A stretch of 64,000 nt of DNA from Roseateles saccharophilus (GCF_004342485.1 NZ_SMBU01000022.1:1-64000); one strand, 5' to 3'. Shown: positions 22,633 through 32,215, counted from the first letter of the stretch. Numbers and translations are program-made. The notes: generated by a model not told the origin, from the sequence alone.

Positions 22633-23517
22633 GTGACGGCCCGGATGGTAGGTCGTGAATCTGCTGCCCGATGGGTGGATGCCGCTACGCTACATGGCGT
22701 ATGCAAAAAACAACGCTCTCAGCCTGTGATCGCGCCGAGCCTGACGACCGTTGGACTGCTGCTGGCTCTGCTGGCGCCGCCGGCCGTCGCCAACGGTTGT
22801 CCAAGCCAGCTTCGCATCGGCGTCGTCGACTATGAGTTGCGCCCGCTGGTGCTGGCCGGCGGGCGCGGAGTCGCGCCGCAGGGACGGCTGATCGACTGGG
22901 TGAGGCAGGCTGTGTCGCGCAGCGGATGCTCGCCGACACTGAGCTTCGAGCGCATGCCGATACGGCGCGGCCGCGTCGAACTGGAGCGTGGGAGCATAGA
23001 CATCTGGGCCGTTGCGCTGGTCGACGGCAGCCTTCACGAGCAGGGAGCGCTGCCGATGGCGCGCGGCCAGTCCGACGCCATGCTGGGCTTCTACCGCGCC
23101 AGCTACTCGCTGTATGTACTGACCGGCGAGACCCGCGTCAGTTGGGACGGCGACATTCTCAGTGGGCCGGCCGAGTTCAGCGTCGGCATAGCACCGGTGC
23201 AGGCTCTGGCCGAGGTGAGCCGCGACAAGGGCTGGACGGTGGATCGCGCCCCGGACACGCCCGGCGCACTGGCCAAGTTGCTATCGGGCCGCCATCTGGT
23301 GGCCATCCTGCCCGACCCGGCGATCGCGGCCCAGCTTCCCGAGGTGACGCAAAAGCTGCGCCGCCTATCGCCACCGGTATTGACCACCTGGTACCACTCG
23401 CCCGCCAGCAAACCCTTCGCGGCCCACTACCCCGACTTCATGCACAGCTATTGGCTGGAGTTGTGCCGCATCGGCCGTGCCGAGCAACGAGAGGGCCTGC
23501 CCTGCCGGGAACCTTGA
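22633..23517 (+). CDS. Periplasmic substrate-binding protein, SBP_bac_3-like
   Basis: Up to 294 residues. A signal peptide (TTVGLLLALLAPPAVANG) precedes a domain beginning LRIGVVDYELRPLVL, typical of amino-acid-type periplasmic binding proteins, with FERMPIRRGRVELERGSIDI and a C-terminal helix-rich lobe. No ABC permease or ATPase gene is adjacent, so it may serve a signalling role or act as a lone periplasmic protein. The start is uncertain: GTG 22633, ATG 22645 or GTG 22726; the last gives the tightest signal peptide but no clear ribosome site. Confidence 0.7.
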   Translation: MTARMVGRESAARWVDAATLHGVCKKQRSQPVIAPSLTTVGLLLALLAPPAVANGCPSQLRIGVVDYELRPLVLAGGRGVAPQGRLIDWVRQAVSRSGCSPTLSFERMPIRRGRVELERGSIDIWAVALVDGSLHEQGALPMARGQSDAMLGFYRASYSLYVLTGETRVSWDGDILSGPAEFSVGIAPVQALAEVSRDKGWTVDRAPDTPGALAKLLSGRHLVAILPDPAIAAQLPEVTQKLRRLSPPVLTTWYHSPASKPFAAHYPDFMHSYWLELCRIGRAEQREGLPCREP

Positions 23518-23862
23518 GCCTGTCAATTGCACAGCAGCCGCTCGCCGGTGGCTGGCGATGACATCTCGCAAGGTGTTGGCGGTTGTCAGGATTCGCGCCT
23601 ATTCGGCGGTGAGGACGCGGTTTTGAGCTTGAGCCAGTAGCCGGCGCGAGAAGCGGCGGAGCCCCCGCGGGGGGGGGCTCAGGTCAATGGGATGAGGGAT
23701 GCGCCAGCGACGGCGGAGACGTTAAAACGGCGCCTCCGGGTCCAGAGCAGGCGGCGTAGTCGTCGGGGACGAGTTGGTCGCGCCAGGCTTGCTGGATCCG
23801 CGAGCTGTATTGGGCCCACAACAGCTCACGCAGGGCCTGCAGGCACTCGAAGACGGCCGACA
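23518..23862. other. Gap with a G/C hairpin
   Basis: GAGCCCCC at 23659-23666 pairs with GGGGGCTC at 23673-23680, a possible terminator of the binding-protein gene though without a T run. On the minus strand a frame ending at 23684 encodes a protein-like run (FECLQALRELLWAQYSSRIQ) that I cannot assign; it is probably another remnant. Confidence 0.35.
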
Positions 23863-23934
23863 GCCAAATATGCCGACACGTACCTGGCCGCCTTCACCTA
23901 CCGCTTCGACTTGCTCGGCTTGGTCGCCTGTCTC
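23863..23934 (+). pseudogene. IS1595-like transposase scrap
   Basis: Twenty-four codons reading AKYADTYLAAFTYRFD then LLGLVACL resemble the YL-x-EF-x-YRFNRR end of IS1595/ISXO2-type transposases, with the asparagine-arginine core missing. It stops exactly where the methyltransferase remnant on the other strand begins. The match is short, so confidence is modest. Confidence 0.4.
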
Positions 23935-23937
23935 ATG

Positions 23938-24165
23938 CAGCGAATCCCGACAGTCGTCGTAGAAGCGTTGCGAACACAACGCTGGCGGAATGCCCTCGAT
24001 GCCGTAGCCGTCGACCATCAAGACGTCCATGCGATGAGGGGCCGAGCGCGCGAAATCCGCGCCGTCGCCTCTGCGCACCGAAAACCGAGCATCGTCAGGC
24101 GGCACATGAAACATGTCTCTGAGCGCGATCACATGCGGATTGATCTCGACGACGTCGATGCGCGC
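23938..24165 (-). pseudogene. Spermidine-synthase-like methyltransferase, internal fragment
   Basis: The minus strand encodes ARIDVVEINPHVIALRDMFH, VRRGDGADFAR, RMDVLMVDGYGIEGIPPALC and SQRFYDDCRDSL. These are the acidic loop, the DGA motif and the catalytic DG region of spermine/spermidine-synthase-family proteins. The glycine-rich SAM-binding loop upstream is frameshifted and the C-terminal half is missing beyond 23938. Confidence 0.75.
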
Positions 24166-24267
24166 CGCCCCTGTTGCGGCAAGACCTGGCCCATGACTGC
24201 ACGGCGGCGACGCCCCCACATGCGAGCGCCGTCGGCAGTCCGGCAAACTCGGTCGCTTGAGCCGGAG

Positions 24268-25986
24268 CTAGAACGACGTCCACTCGCCCTTGTCGGCCTC
24301 GGCGACGACGACGCCGGCAAAGGCGGGTCTAGCGGCCTTCTTCAGGGTGGGCTTGACCGCGAGTTCAGCCTTGGCAAGCTTGGGCTTGAGCGCAGCCGAC
24401 GCCGGCGGGTTGGCTCCCCCCCGGGGCCGTTCAGTAGGCACATCGAGCTTGAAGGTGGCCACCTTCTCGGCAAGCTGCCGGGCTTGGATGCGCAGGCTTT
24501 CGGCTGCCGCGGCGCTCTCCTCGACGAGAGCCGCGTTTTGTTGCGTGACCTGGTCGAGCTGAGTGACGGCCTCGCCGACCTGGGCGATCCCCTTGCTCTG
24601 CTCGCTGCTGGCCGTGCTGATCTCGCTGATCAGATCGGCGACCCGCCTGACCTGGTCGACCACCTCGCCAATGGTGCGGCCGGCTTCGCCGACCAGTGCG
24701 TTGCCGGCCTCGACACGCTCGACGCTGCTGCCGATCAACGTCTTGATTTCGCGCGAGGCCTCGGCGCTACGCTGAGCCAAGGTACGCACCTCGCCGGCCA
24801 CGACCGCGAAGCCGCGCCCCTGCTCCCCGGCACGCGCAGCTTCGACAGCCGCGTTCAACGCCAGGATATTGGTTTGGAAGGCGATGCCGTCGATGGTGCC
24901 GATGATGTCGGCGATCTTCTTCGAGCTCGTCGTGATCTGGTCCATCGTTTCGATGACCTGACTCATGACTTGGCCGCCGTTGCCGGCCATGCGAGCGGCG
25001 CTGTCGGCCAATTGGGCGGCCTGGCTAGCGGTATCGGTGTTGTGGTTGACGGTCGCGCTGAGCTCTTCCATCGATGCGGCCGTCTGCTGCAGATTGCTGG
25101 CCTGCTCCTCGGTGCGCTGGCTCAGCTCGGCGTTGCCCTGGGCGATCTGACCGCTGGCCGTCGCGACACTGTCCGCATTGCCACGCACCGTGCCAACGAT
25201 GCCAACGAGGCCGTCATTCATGCGTTGCAGCGCACCGAGCAGTTGGCCGGCCTCGTCCTTGCGCGTCGTCGCCAGCCGCAGCCGCAGGTCGCCCGAGGCC
25301 ACCGTTTCGGCCGCCGCGACGGCCTCACGGATAGGCGCGACGACGGAGCGTGTGATCAACAGGGCCATCGCCGCGCCGATCATCACGGCCGCTCCGGCGG
25401 CCACCAGGACAGCCACCGAAGCGAAGGCCACCGAAGCGTCGGCAGCCCGGGCCGACTCACGCATCAGCCCTCGCTGGAAATCGACCAGCGCATCCAATGT
25501 CGCGAAATAGTGTCGTTGGCTCGTTCGGACCTCGCCCAGCAGCGCGTCGCGAGCGGCGTCCTTCTGCTGTTGTTGCGCAAGGTCCAACGCCCGCTGCATC
25601 GACGAGGTATAGCCTGCCCTCGCCTCCTTGGCCGCGGCCATCAGTTTCGCCCCCTCGCCGTCAACGATGGTCTGCTGCAGTTTCTCGTACAGCTCGACCG
25701 TGCTCTTGCGGTTGGCCGCGATGGTGCTCATCTCCTGCTTCATCGCGTTCTCGTCGTTCAAGAGCATGATGTTGCGCACCGCCCGAGCCGTGAGATTGGC
25801 GTTGTTCTTGATCGCCATGAGCTGTTCGACCTTGACGATCCGGTCATTGACCATGACCGTCAACTGGTCGTTGATCTGCCAGAGCTGCACGCGGGCATAG
25901 CCCGCCAACAGCACGCAAAAGCCAATGGAAATCGCGAAGGCCATGCCGAGGCGCTGGCCGATGCGCAGGTCAGTCAGGAATCCCAT
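24268..25986 (-). CDS. Methyl-accepting chemotaxis protein
   Basis: A 572-residue inner-membrane chemoreceptor. A first membrane helix (about 10-30) precedes a four-helix-bundle sensor domain (about 35-190) and a second helix (about 195-215). HAMP follows at about 220-270, then the signalling domain with tip [19 protein letters not shown]. The C-terminus ends EWTSF, which fits the W-x-x-F tether for CheR/CheB. The ATG at 25986 is preferred (GGGAGAG upstream) over an in-frame ATG at 26040. No che genes are nearby, so it works with a distant chemotaxis cluster. Confidence 0.93.
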   Translation of the reverse strand: MGFLTDLRIGQRLGMAFAISIGFCVLLAGYARVQLWQINDQLTVMVNDRIVKVEQLMAIKNNANLTARAVRNIMLLNDENAMKQEMSTIAANRKSTVELYEKLQQTIVDGEGAKLMAAAKEARAGYTSSMQRALDLAQQQQKDAARDALLGEVRTSQRHYFATLDALVDFQRGLMRESARAADASVAFASVAVLVAAGAAVMIGAAMALLITRSVVAPIREAVAAAETVASGDLRLRLATTRKDEAGQLLGALQRMNDGLVGIVGTVRGNADSVATASGQIAQGNAELSQRTEEQASNLQQTAASMEELSATVNHNTDTASQAAQLADSAARMAGNGGQVMSQVIETMDQITTSSKKIADIIGTIDGIAFQTNILALNAAVEAARAGEQGRGFAVVAGEVRTLAQRSAEASREIKTLIGSSVERVEAGNALVGEAGRTIGEVVDQVRRVADLISEISTASSEQSKGIAQVGEAVTQLDQVTQQNAALVEESAAAAESLRIQARQLAEKVATFKLDVPTERPRGGANPPASAALKPKLAKAELAVKPTLKKAARPAFAGVVVAEADKGEWTSF

Positions 25987-26157
25987 CGTTCTCTCTCCCT
26001 GGTGGCTAAACGGCCAAATACATTGGCCACTCGAACGCATATCATGACTGCTAGCGGTGCGACTGGTGTGAGTCGGTGCCAGTCTTTTTCGTCACTTGTC
26101 ACATACGCAGCCGACCCGCAGCCCAACTCGAAGACCAAGGCCGCCTGCGCCAATGGC

Positions 26158-26300
26158 TACGCCCGTGTCTTCGGGCCCTTCGCTACGGCCGAAGTCTCCT
26201 CGACCAACGCTACGCCTTCTTGCGTGACCTGATCCATCTGGCTCCACGGTGCCCCGGCTTGCTCGATGCCAGCGCTTTGCGCTGACGTGACGCGACTGAT
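26158..26300 (-). pseudogene. Chemoreceptor C-terminal remnant
   Basis: The minus strand reads SAGIEQAGAPWSQMDQVTQE then GVALVEETSAVA before a stop at 26158-26160. This is the stretch after the chemoreceptor hairpin (normally [23 protein letters not shown]), with several substitutions. Nothing of the hairpin or sensor remains. Confidence 0.7.
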
Positions 26301-26370
26301 CTTTCCCGCAATGAATGCCGGCGCACCTCATTGGGGCACGATCGCGAAAGGCCCTTCGATAGCCGATTTC

Positions 26371-27111
26371 TCACCTCGCGCCATGCACCAGCAATACCGC
26401 GCCGGCCAACATCAGCAAAAGCGCGACGAACCTTCGGATCTGAATTGAACCCACACGTAACGGAAAGCGCCTCTGCACCCTACTGACGCCGTAGACGATG
26501 GGCACGGCGCACAGACTCAGCAGCAGCGCCTCCCGCGAAAATCGCCCGACGGCCAGCACCAATATGAGGCGCACCAGGCTATTGACAGCGACCGCCACGA
26601 ACAAGCATTGTCGAATCGCCTCTTGCGGCAGCGGTTGTCGATACATGTGGAACACGAGCGGAGGTCCCGCCGCGGAGAAGAGACCGCCCAACAACCCGGA
26701 CAACGCGCCCGCCACGCCATAGGAGAGCGGCATTGACATCGAGGCTCGCGTGCGCTGCTGAACGAGCAGCAGCGCGGCACAGGCGATGATGGTCGCCCCC
26801 AGCATCAGCCCCAGTAGCTGCACGGCATTGCTGCTGAGCCAGCCCAGAAGCAGCACGCCGAACCCTACCCCCACGAGGCCGCCCGGCAGGGCCGGCAACA
26901 CGACACGCCATTGCGGTGTCAGCGGATGCGCGCGCAAGTACACGATCGCGTTGAGCAGTCCAAGCACCGTGGCTGCGTTGGCTGCATCGCCCACCGAGGC
27001 GAGCTGCAAAAGACTGCTCAGCGTCAGAAGCACCAGCGCGAATGCAAATCCGGTGAGTCCTTGCAGATACGTCGCAAAACCGACACAAATGGCGAAGAGG
27101 AAATAGTTCAC
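26371..27111 (-). CDS. TauE/SafE family permease
   Basis: A 246-residue membrane protein with about eight helices and the family repeat: the first half has GFATYLQGLTGFAFALVLL and the second GALSGLLGGLFSAAGPPLVF. TauE/SafE proteins export sulfite, sulfoacetate or related oxyanions. It diverges from the APS-kinase gene at 27248 across a 136-bp gap, so a shared control region is possible. The substrate is not shown by sequence. Confidence 0.85.
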   Translation of the reverse strand: MNYFLFAICVGFATYLQGLTGFAFALVLLTLSSLLQLASVGDAANAATVLGLLNAIVYLRAHPLTPQWRVVLPALPGGLVGVGFGVLLLGWLSSNAVQLLGLMLGATIIACAALLLVQQRTRASMSMPLSYGVAGALSGLLGGLFSAAGPPLVFHMYRQPLPQEAIRQCLFVAVAVNSLVRLILVLAVGRFSREALLLSLCAVPIVYGVSRVQRRFPLRVGSIQIRRFVALLLMLAGAVLLVHGAR

Positions 27112-27247
27112 GAACGCCGCAACTTGAAATCAGTGCGCGACAGTGCAGGCGCGCGAATTTCGCTGCAGTCCCCGGTCGAATTCCATTGACAGCGACTCTC
27201 CTGCGGAGGAGCATAACGCCGCAAGACAATGGCAGGGAGTGCCGACC

Positions 27248-27895
27248 ATGCAACCGACGCGCGAGCCGCTGGATGCCGTCCGTGTGCCTGCGCGCGCGAC
27301 GCAAATCAATGTATTCCGGCATCCAAGCCATGTCTTGCTGGAACATCGAGAGCGCCTGTTGAACCAGCGGCCCGCCACGGTATGGCTCACGGGGTTGAGC
27401 GGAGCTGGCAAGTCCACCTTGGCCTACGAGATGGAGCGCCGTCTGCTCGGCAAGGGCAGCCTGGCTTTCGTGCTCGACGGCGACAACCTGCGCCACCATC
27501 TCAATCGAGACCTCGGCTTCACCGCCCAGGACCGCCACGAGAACATCCGCCGCACCGCCGAAGTGGCCTCGCTGATGAACGACGCAGGGTTGATCGTCTT
27601 CAGCGCGCTGATATCGCCGCACCGGGCAGACCGCGCCATGGCGCGCGCCATCATCGGAGACGAGCGTTTCGTCGAGGTTCATGTCAGCGCAGACCTGCAG
27701 GTCTGCGAGGAGCGCGACCCCAAAGGCTTGTACGGAAGGGCGCGCGCCGGTCTCATCACTCATTTCACCGGCATCTCCGCACCTTACGAGGCGCCCGAGG
27801 ACCCCGCCCTGCGTATCGACACGAGTCAGCTTGATCTCCATCAGTCAGCCGACCAGCTGATGAGCTACCTGTGCGAACGCGGGCTCGTCCAGTGA
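27248..27895 (+). CDS. cysC: Adenylylsulfate (APS) kinase
   Basis: Makes PAPS from APS and ATP. The 215-residue protein has the P-loop GLSGAGKSTLA, DGDNLRHHLNRDLGF, the phosphoserine-loop region FSALISPHRADR and ERDPKGLYGRARAG, all typical of intact CysC. The ATG at 27248 has AGGGAG 9 bp upstream; an in-frame upstream ATG-like start at 27143 is not family-like. It overlaps the next gene by 4 bp (GTGA). Its neighbours, a sulfotransferase and a DHH phosphoesterase, suggest the PAPS made here is used for sulfonation and not for assimilation. Confidence 0.95.
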   Translation: MQPTREPLDAVRVPARATQINVFRHPSHVLLEHRERLLNQRPATVWLTGLSGAGKSTLAYEMERRLLGKGSLAFVLDGDNLRHHLNRDLGFTAQDRHENIRRTAEVASLMNDAGLIVFSALISPHRADRAMARAIIGDERFVEVHVSADLQVCEERDPKGLYGRARAGLITHFTGISAPYEAPEDPALRIDTSQLDLHQSADQLMSYLCERGLVQ

Positions 27896-28866
27896 ACGAC
27901 CACGCCTACGACCTGTTCAACGGCGATGCCGACGGCATCTGCGCACTGCATCAGCTTCGCATGGCCGAACCACGCGAGGCGACGCTCGTCACCGGCGTGA
28001 AGCGAGACATCGAGCTGTTGCGCCACTTGCCCGCTGGAGAAGCGGCGGATGCCACGGTGCTGGACCTCTGCTTCGACCGCAACGAAACCGGTGTGCGCCG
28101 CGTGCTGGACGCCGGCGGCCGCGTGCACTACATCGACCACCACGCCGCCCACAACCTCTTCGAACATCCGCGCTTGACCAGCCTCATCGACACGTCGAAG
28201 GGCGTTTGCAGCGCGCTACTCGTCGATCAACATGTGGGCGGGCGGTTCAGGGACTGGGCCATCGTCGGCGCATTCGGCGACAACCTGCTCGGCGTCGCGG
28301 GCGCATTGGCGCAGCAACGCGGGCACGACGAGCCGGCGACGGCGTGCCTGGGGCGCCTTGGCCTGCTGCTGAACTACAACGCCTACGGCGAAACGGCCGA
28401 AGACCTGCACCTGCACCCTCGAGTGCTCTACGAGGCGCTGCACGAGTTCGAGAGCCCCTTCGACTTCATCGACCATGCGCCGGAATACGGGCATCTCGCT
28501 GAAGGCTACGAGCTCGACAGGCGCGGCCTGGCCTCACTGCGGCCATACCGGCAGGACGACACGGGCGAGCTGTACCTGTTGCCTGGCGAGCCGTGGGCAC
28601 GTCGGCTCGCCGGCACGTTGGCCAACCAGCGCGCCGCGCTGTACGCGCGCAAGTCCATCGCCGTGCTCACCAGCCGCACCGACGGCGGCTACCTCGCCAG
28701 CGTGCGTGTCGCCGCGAATTGCACTGCCGGCGCCGATGTCCTGTGCCGTCGTTACCCCGGCGGCAACGGGCGCTCGGCGGCAGCCGGCGTCGACCAGTTG
28801 CCCGATTCGGCGTTGGACGGCTTCATCGCCGACTTCTTTCTGCACATCAAGGGAGATCACAAATGA
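27892..28866 (+). CDS. DHH-family phosphoesterase-like protein
   Basis: A 324-residue protein opening with GTG inside the cysC stop. It shows the DHH-superfamily order: LFNGDADGICALHQ (motif I, D-x-D-G), TVLDLCFDRN (motif II Asp), VHYIDHHAAHN (DHH motif) and VGAFGDN (motif IV Asp). A C-terminal RNA/nucleotide-binding-like half has a glycine-rich GGNGRSAAAGV near the end, as in DHHA1 domains. Some DHH/DHHA1 enzymes hydrolyse 3'-phosphoadenosine 5'-phosphate. Its place between APS kinase and a PAPS-dependent sulfotransferase makes PAP removal a reasonable inference, not a demonstrated role. Confidence 0.75.
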   Translation: MNDHAYDLFNGDADGICALHQLRMAEPREATLVTGVKRDIELLRHLPAGEAADATVLDLCFDRNETGVRRVLDAGGRVHYIDHHAAHNLFEHPRLTSLIDTSKGVCSALLVDQHVGGRFRDWAIVGAFGDNLLGVAGALAQQRGHDEPATACLGRLGLLLNYNAYGETAEDLHLHPRVLYEALHEFESPFDFIDHAPEYGHLAEGYELDRRGLASLRPYRQDDTGELYLLPGEPWARRLAGTLANQRAALYARKSIAVLTSRTDGGYLASVRVAANCTAGADVLCRRYPGGNGRSAAAGVDQLPDSALDGFIADFFLHIKGDHK

Positions 28867-29924
28867 CTTCGACCGAGAATCGCGGCGGCTCGCGCCGCCC
28901 GCGCCCGCTGCTGATGGTGCCGTTACGCCGCTGCGGTAGCCATGCCTTGCGGCTGCGCCTGAACTTCAACCGCGAGTTCTACTCACCCTACCCGCTGCAC
29001 ATCATCGACTTCATGCCGCTCGTGCCGATGTACGGCGATCTCGATGACGACCGGAACTATTTCCAGCTCGTGGTGGACGTGGTGGGCCTGCAGGCGGCCA
29101 GCATGGTCAAGTGGCCCGGGGTCGTGTTCGACCCTGCCGAGGTCTTCGATGCCATCCAGGCTCAATCACGCAGCGTGCATCGCGTCGTGTGGGAGTTGTT
29201 GCTGCGCGCCGGCGAGCACCATGGCGCGAAGATCGTCATGGACAAGTCGCTCGACAGCGTGCACTACGCGACCGAGCTGATGCAGATCTTCCCCGACATG
29301 CTGTTCCTCAACGTCGTGCGGGACCCGCGCGCGCAGGTGGCGTCGATGAACCGAGCGATCATCCACGACTTCGACACCACACTGAACGCGAAGACATGGG
29401 TCGAGGCCCACGACGCAGGTCGCGCGCTCGCCCAGCGACATCCCGAGCGCGTGCTGACCATCCGCTACGAAGACTTCCTGTCCGACCAGGAGCGAACGCT
29501 GAGAAACGTCTGCGTCTTCATGGGCATCGAGTTCCTGCCGCAAATGCTGGACGTGGCCGACTCGCAGGAGGCGCAGCAACTGTCGAAGATGTCCGATCTG
29601 TGGAGCTCGAACTGCTTCGCACCCATCCCGGCCAACAAGGACAAGTTCAAGAGTCAGCTCAGCGGCGACGAGATCGAGACCATCGAGACCGTGGCTCGCG
29701 AGCACATGCTGCATTACGGTTACGAATTCATGACCGGGGCCCAGAGCGCACTGCCCAACGAGAGCGCACTTGCCAGCTGCCAAGATCGCTCCGCGCGCGG
29801 GCGTGCACAAGCATGGCGACAGCTTGCGCAGAACAACTACCGTGACCACGCGCTTCGCCGCTTCCGCGCAGATTACCTGGCGCGCCTGCGCGACGGCCTG
29901 CAGGCCCACTCGAATCCCACCTGA
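28863..29924 (+). CDS. PAPS-dependent sulfotransferase
   Basis: A 353-residue cytosolic sulfotransferase. The 5'-phosphosulfate-binding loop is PLRRCGSHALRLRLN and the 3'-phosphate-binding motif VVRDPRAQVASMNR; IRYEDFLSDQERTL is the usual later motif. The target is unknown. The ATG overlaps the preceding stop (ATGA), completing a three-gene coupled unit with cysC and the DHH protein. Confidence 0.88.
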   Translation: MTSTENRGGSRRPRPLLMVPLRRCGSHALRLRLNFNREFYSPYPLHIIDFMPLVPMYGDLDDDRNYFQLVVDVVGLQAASMVKWPGVVFDPAEVFDAIQAQSRSVHRVVWELLLRAGEHHGAKIVMDKSLDSVHYATELMQIFPDMLFLNVVRDPRAQVASMNRAIIHDFDTTLNAKTWVEAHDAGRALAQRHPERVLTIRYEDFLSDQERTLRNVCVFMGIEFLPQMLDVADSQEAQQLSKMSDLWSSNCFAPIPANKDKFKSQLSGDEIETIETVAREHMLHYGYEFMTGAQSALPNESALASCQDRSARGRAQAWRQLAQNNYRDHALRRFRADYLARLRDGLQAHSNPT

Positions 29925-30002
29925 TCCCCGCCGACCGAGCGCTCGTCAGCGCTTTGGCCCTCGTCTCGCTCATCTCATTGCACAGCAGAGGAAGGCCCTG
30001 CC

Positions 30003-30788
30003 ATGGACTGGACGATCGCGTTCGCCGGCTTTGGTGTCGGCGCATTGGTGGGCATGACCGGTGTGGGTGGCGGCTCCCTGATGACGCCGCTGCTCGTGCT
30101 GCTATTCGGTTTCGCGCCCACGACTTCCGTTGGCACGGACTTGTGGTTCGCAGCCATCACCAAGCTCGTGGGCGCGGCTGTCCACCACAAGCGTGGCGGC
30201 ATCGACTGGCAGGTGCTGTGGCGCTTGAGCTTGGGCAGCCTTCCCGCAGCCGTGCTCACGTTGCTGTGGCTTCATCACAGTGGGGCTGAGCGCATCCATC
30301 AAGGGACGATCGTCAACGCTCTTGGTGGTGTGATCCTCGTGACTGCATTCGCAATCCTGTTCAAGAAAAGGGCTCTGGCTGCAGCGCGGTCCGTGAGCCA
30401 ATACATGCCCAAGTGGCGCGCGCTGGCCTCGCCCTCGGCGATGACGGTGGTGGCCGGAACGATCCTCGGCGTCCTGGTCACGCTGACGTCCGTAGGCGGA
30501 GGAGCGCTGGGCGTAGTAATGCTGATGCTCCTCTATCCGACGCGCATGAAACCGGCCGAGCTGGTTGGCACCGACATCGCGCATGCGATACCGCTCACGC
30601 TGATCGCCGGCACCGGGCACTTGATGCTCGGCCACGTGGATTTCGCGCTGCTGGGTCAACTGCTGCTGGGCTCAATCCCCGGCGTCGTTCTCGGCTCGCT
30701 AGGGGCGGCCCGTGCGCCGGAGACACTGATACGCAGCGCCATCGCCCTCACCCTGATGCTTGCGGGCGGCAAACTGCTTGCAGCCTAG
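30003..30788 (+). CDS. TauE/SafE family permease (second copy)
   Basis: A 261-residue membrane protein with the paired repeat: VGALVGMTGVGGGSLMTPLL in the first half and ILGVLVTLTSVGGGALGV in the second. It belongs to the DUF81/TauE group but is a different lineage from the one at 26371, with VGGG motifs not found there. It follows the sulfotransferase by 78 bp on the same strand, so it may export a sulfur oxyanion or organosulfonate tied to that pathway. Confidence 0.85.
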   Translation: MDWTIAFAGFGVGALVGMTGVGGGSLMTPLLVLLFGFAPTTSVGTDLWFAAITKLVGAAVHHKRGGIDWQVLWRLSLGSLPAAVLTLLWLHHSGAERIHQGTIVNALGGVILVTAFAILFKKRALAAARSVSQYMPKWRALASPSAMTVVAGTILGVLVTLTSVGGGALGVVMLMLLYPTRMKPAELVGTDIAHAIPLTLIAGTGHLMLGHVDFALLGQLLLGSIPGVVLGSLGAARAPETLIRSAIALTLMLAGGKLLAA

Positions 30789-31533
30789 AACCTAACTGTG
30801 AATCATGTCCGGCGCCACGCCGCAAGCGGCCCAAGGCGCACTCGATGCCGCGCTCCGCGCCGAACCGCCTCGGCGGGCCACCGTCGAGGATCTGGAGCAG
30901 CTGGACGAGGTCCATGTCGACGTCATCGCGGCCCCGCTACACGTACACGACCGAAGAGTGGATTGCCGTGTTCATCGCCCACTTCGGAATGAGCGACCAC
31001 TGCGAATCGCACGAGAAGAGGCCCCGGCCGCCACGCACCGATGGCTCGCTGTGGCAAGCGGCGCGTGTCCGATCGCCGCGGCCCACCAGCAGATCCGGGA
31101 CGGGTCAAGGCGTCGCGCGCACGAATCGAGCCGAGCGGCGAACAGTGGAACGCCGGCGCCCGCAGGTGCCCCCAGCATGCTCGCGATGCCGGTAACGCCC
31201 ATGGAGCATGGACATGCAACTGAAATCTGGCAGACCTGGACAACATCATCGCCTGGCGAAGGGGGCGGCTGGAGGCGCAGTGGTTCCGGCTCGGCCCTGC
31301 GAGCCCCTTCCACCCCGGCAAGGCTTGCAGTGACTGCAGCGCAAGGAAGGTGCGTTCCGCACGCAGTCAGTTTCTCCGCAGGCATCTTGCGAACTCATCG
31401 GAATCAGGCGAAGCTAGCGGTCAACGAATTTTGAGGTTAGCGGCCAAAGGCCGAGTCAGGCGACGTGGGGCAAGGGGCTCGAGGGCCCGCGCCAATTCCA
31501 TCGCATCGCTGACGGACCTCTTGGAGGTGGCAG
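30789..31533. other. 745-bp stretch with no supported gene
   Basis: Several overlapping open frames exist, none with a ribosome site or a recognisable domain. One plus-strand frame near 30935-31015 reads RYTYTTEEWIAVFIAHFGMS, which looks like real protein and may be a remnant, but I cannot name its family. The region separates the sulfonation genes from the methyltransferase and may hold another scar. Confidence 0.4.
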
Positions 31534-32202
31534 ATGGACTTGGCCAGCTTTACCGACCATTGGCAGGCGCAGCGGCAGCGGCTCTTCAAATCGGTACCGC
31601 CCGAAGGCCGCAAGGTCCGCTATCTGGACAAGGAGTTCCTGGTTTACCCCGACACCTTCTGGCCTTTCGCCGACAGCCTGCCTTTGGTCAGGCATTTCAA
31701 GGTCGGGTCGGGTGAAAGCGTGCTTGACGTGGGCACCGGCTCGGGTGTCATCGGCGTCTTTGCCTGCTACCGGGGGGCGGGGCGCGTCGTCGGGGTGGAC
31801 GTCAATCCGGCAGCCATCCGGAGTGCCACCCACAATGCCCAGGCGCACGGCTTCGCCGGCACGATGCAGGTGCTGCAGTCCAACCTGTTCGAAGCGCTGG
31901 GTGATGAACAGTTCGACGTCATCACCGCCAACCTGCCGTTTCGGAACAAGCCCGCGCATGACATGGTGGCCATGTCGCAGTGGGACACGGACTTCAAGAC
32001 CAACACCGGCTTTTTCGAGGGCGTGGGCCGGCACTTGAAACCCAAGGGGCGCATCTACTTCGTGCAGTCCAACTTCGGCGAAATCGAGGCCATGAAATGC
32101 CTCGCGCAAGCAGCGGACCTGCAGACCACGGAACTCGCTAGCGAATCGACCGACGAAACCCGGCGTCAGCAGTTCTTCGTCTTCGAGATGACCCGGGCCT
32201 GA
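31534..32202 (+). CDS. Class I SAM-dependent methyltransferase (MTS/PrmC-like)
   Basis: A 222-residue methyltransferase with motif I VLDVGTGSGVIGVFAC, motif II GVDVNPAAI and motif IV ITANLPFRNK, in which NLPF stands where N/D-PP-Y/F is usual. This places it near the HemK/RsmC-type enzymes that modify amide or amino nitrogen atoms. A GGAGG site lies just upstream of the ATG. It is followed 13 bp later by a sulfotransferase, suggesting a small-molecule tailoring set. Confidence 0.82.
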   Translation: MDLASFTDHWQAQRQRLFKSVPPEGRKVRYLDKEFLVYPDTFWPFADSLPLVRHFKVGSGESVLDVGTGSGVIGVFACYRGAGRVVGVDVNPAAIRSATHNAQAHGFAGTMQVLQSNLFEALGDEQFDVITANLPFRNKPAHDMVAMSQWDTDFKTNTGFFEGVGRHLKPKGRIYFVQSNFGEIEAMKCLAQAADLQTTELASESTDETRRQQFFVFEMTRA

Positions 32203-32215
32203 CACTGCGTTTACC

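Noticed and set aside
23659-23680. G/C hairpin as a firm intrinsic terminator
   Set aside because: The stem is clear but no T run follows on either strand, so it is only mentioned within the gap entry.
23692-26232. Plus-strand open frame of 846 codons opposite the chemoreceptor
   Set aside because: It is the antisense of a clear MCP gene; the translation is low-complexity His/Asp/Arg-rich and has no recognisable domain.
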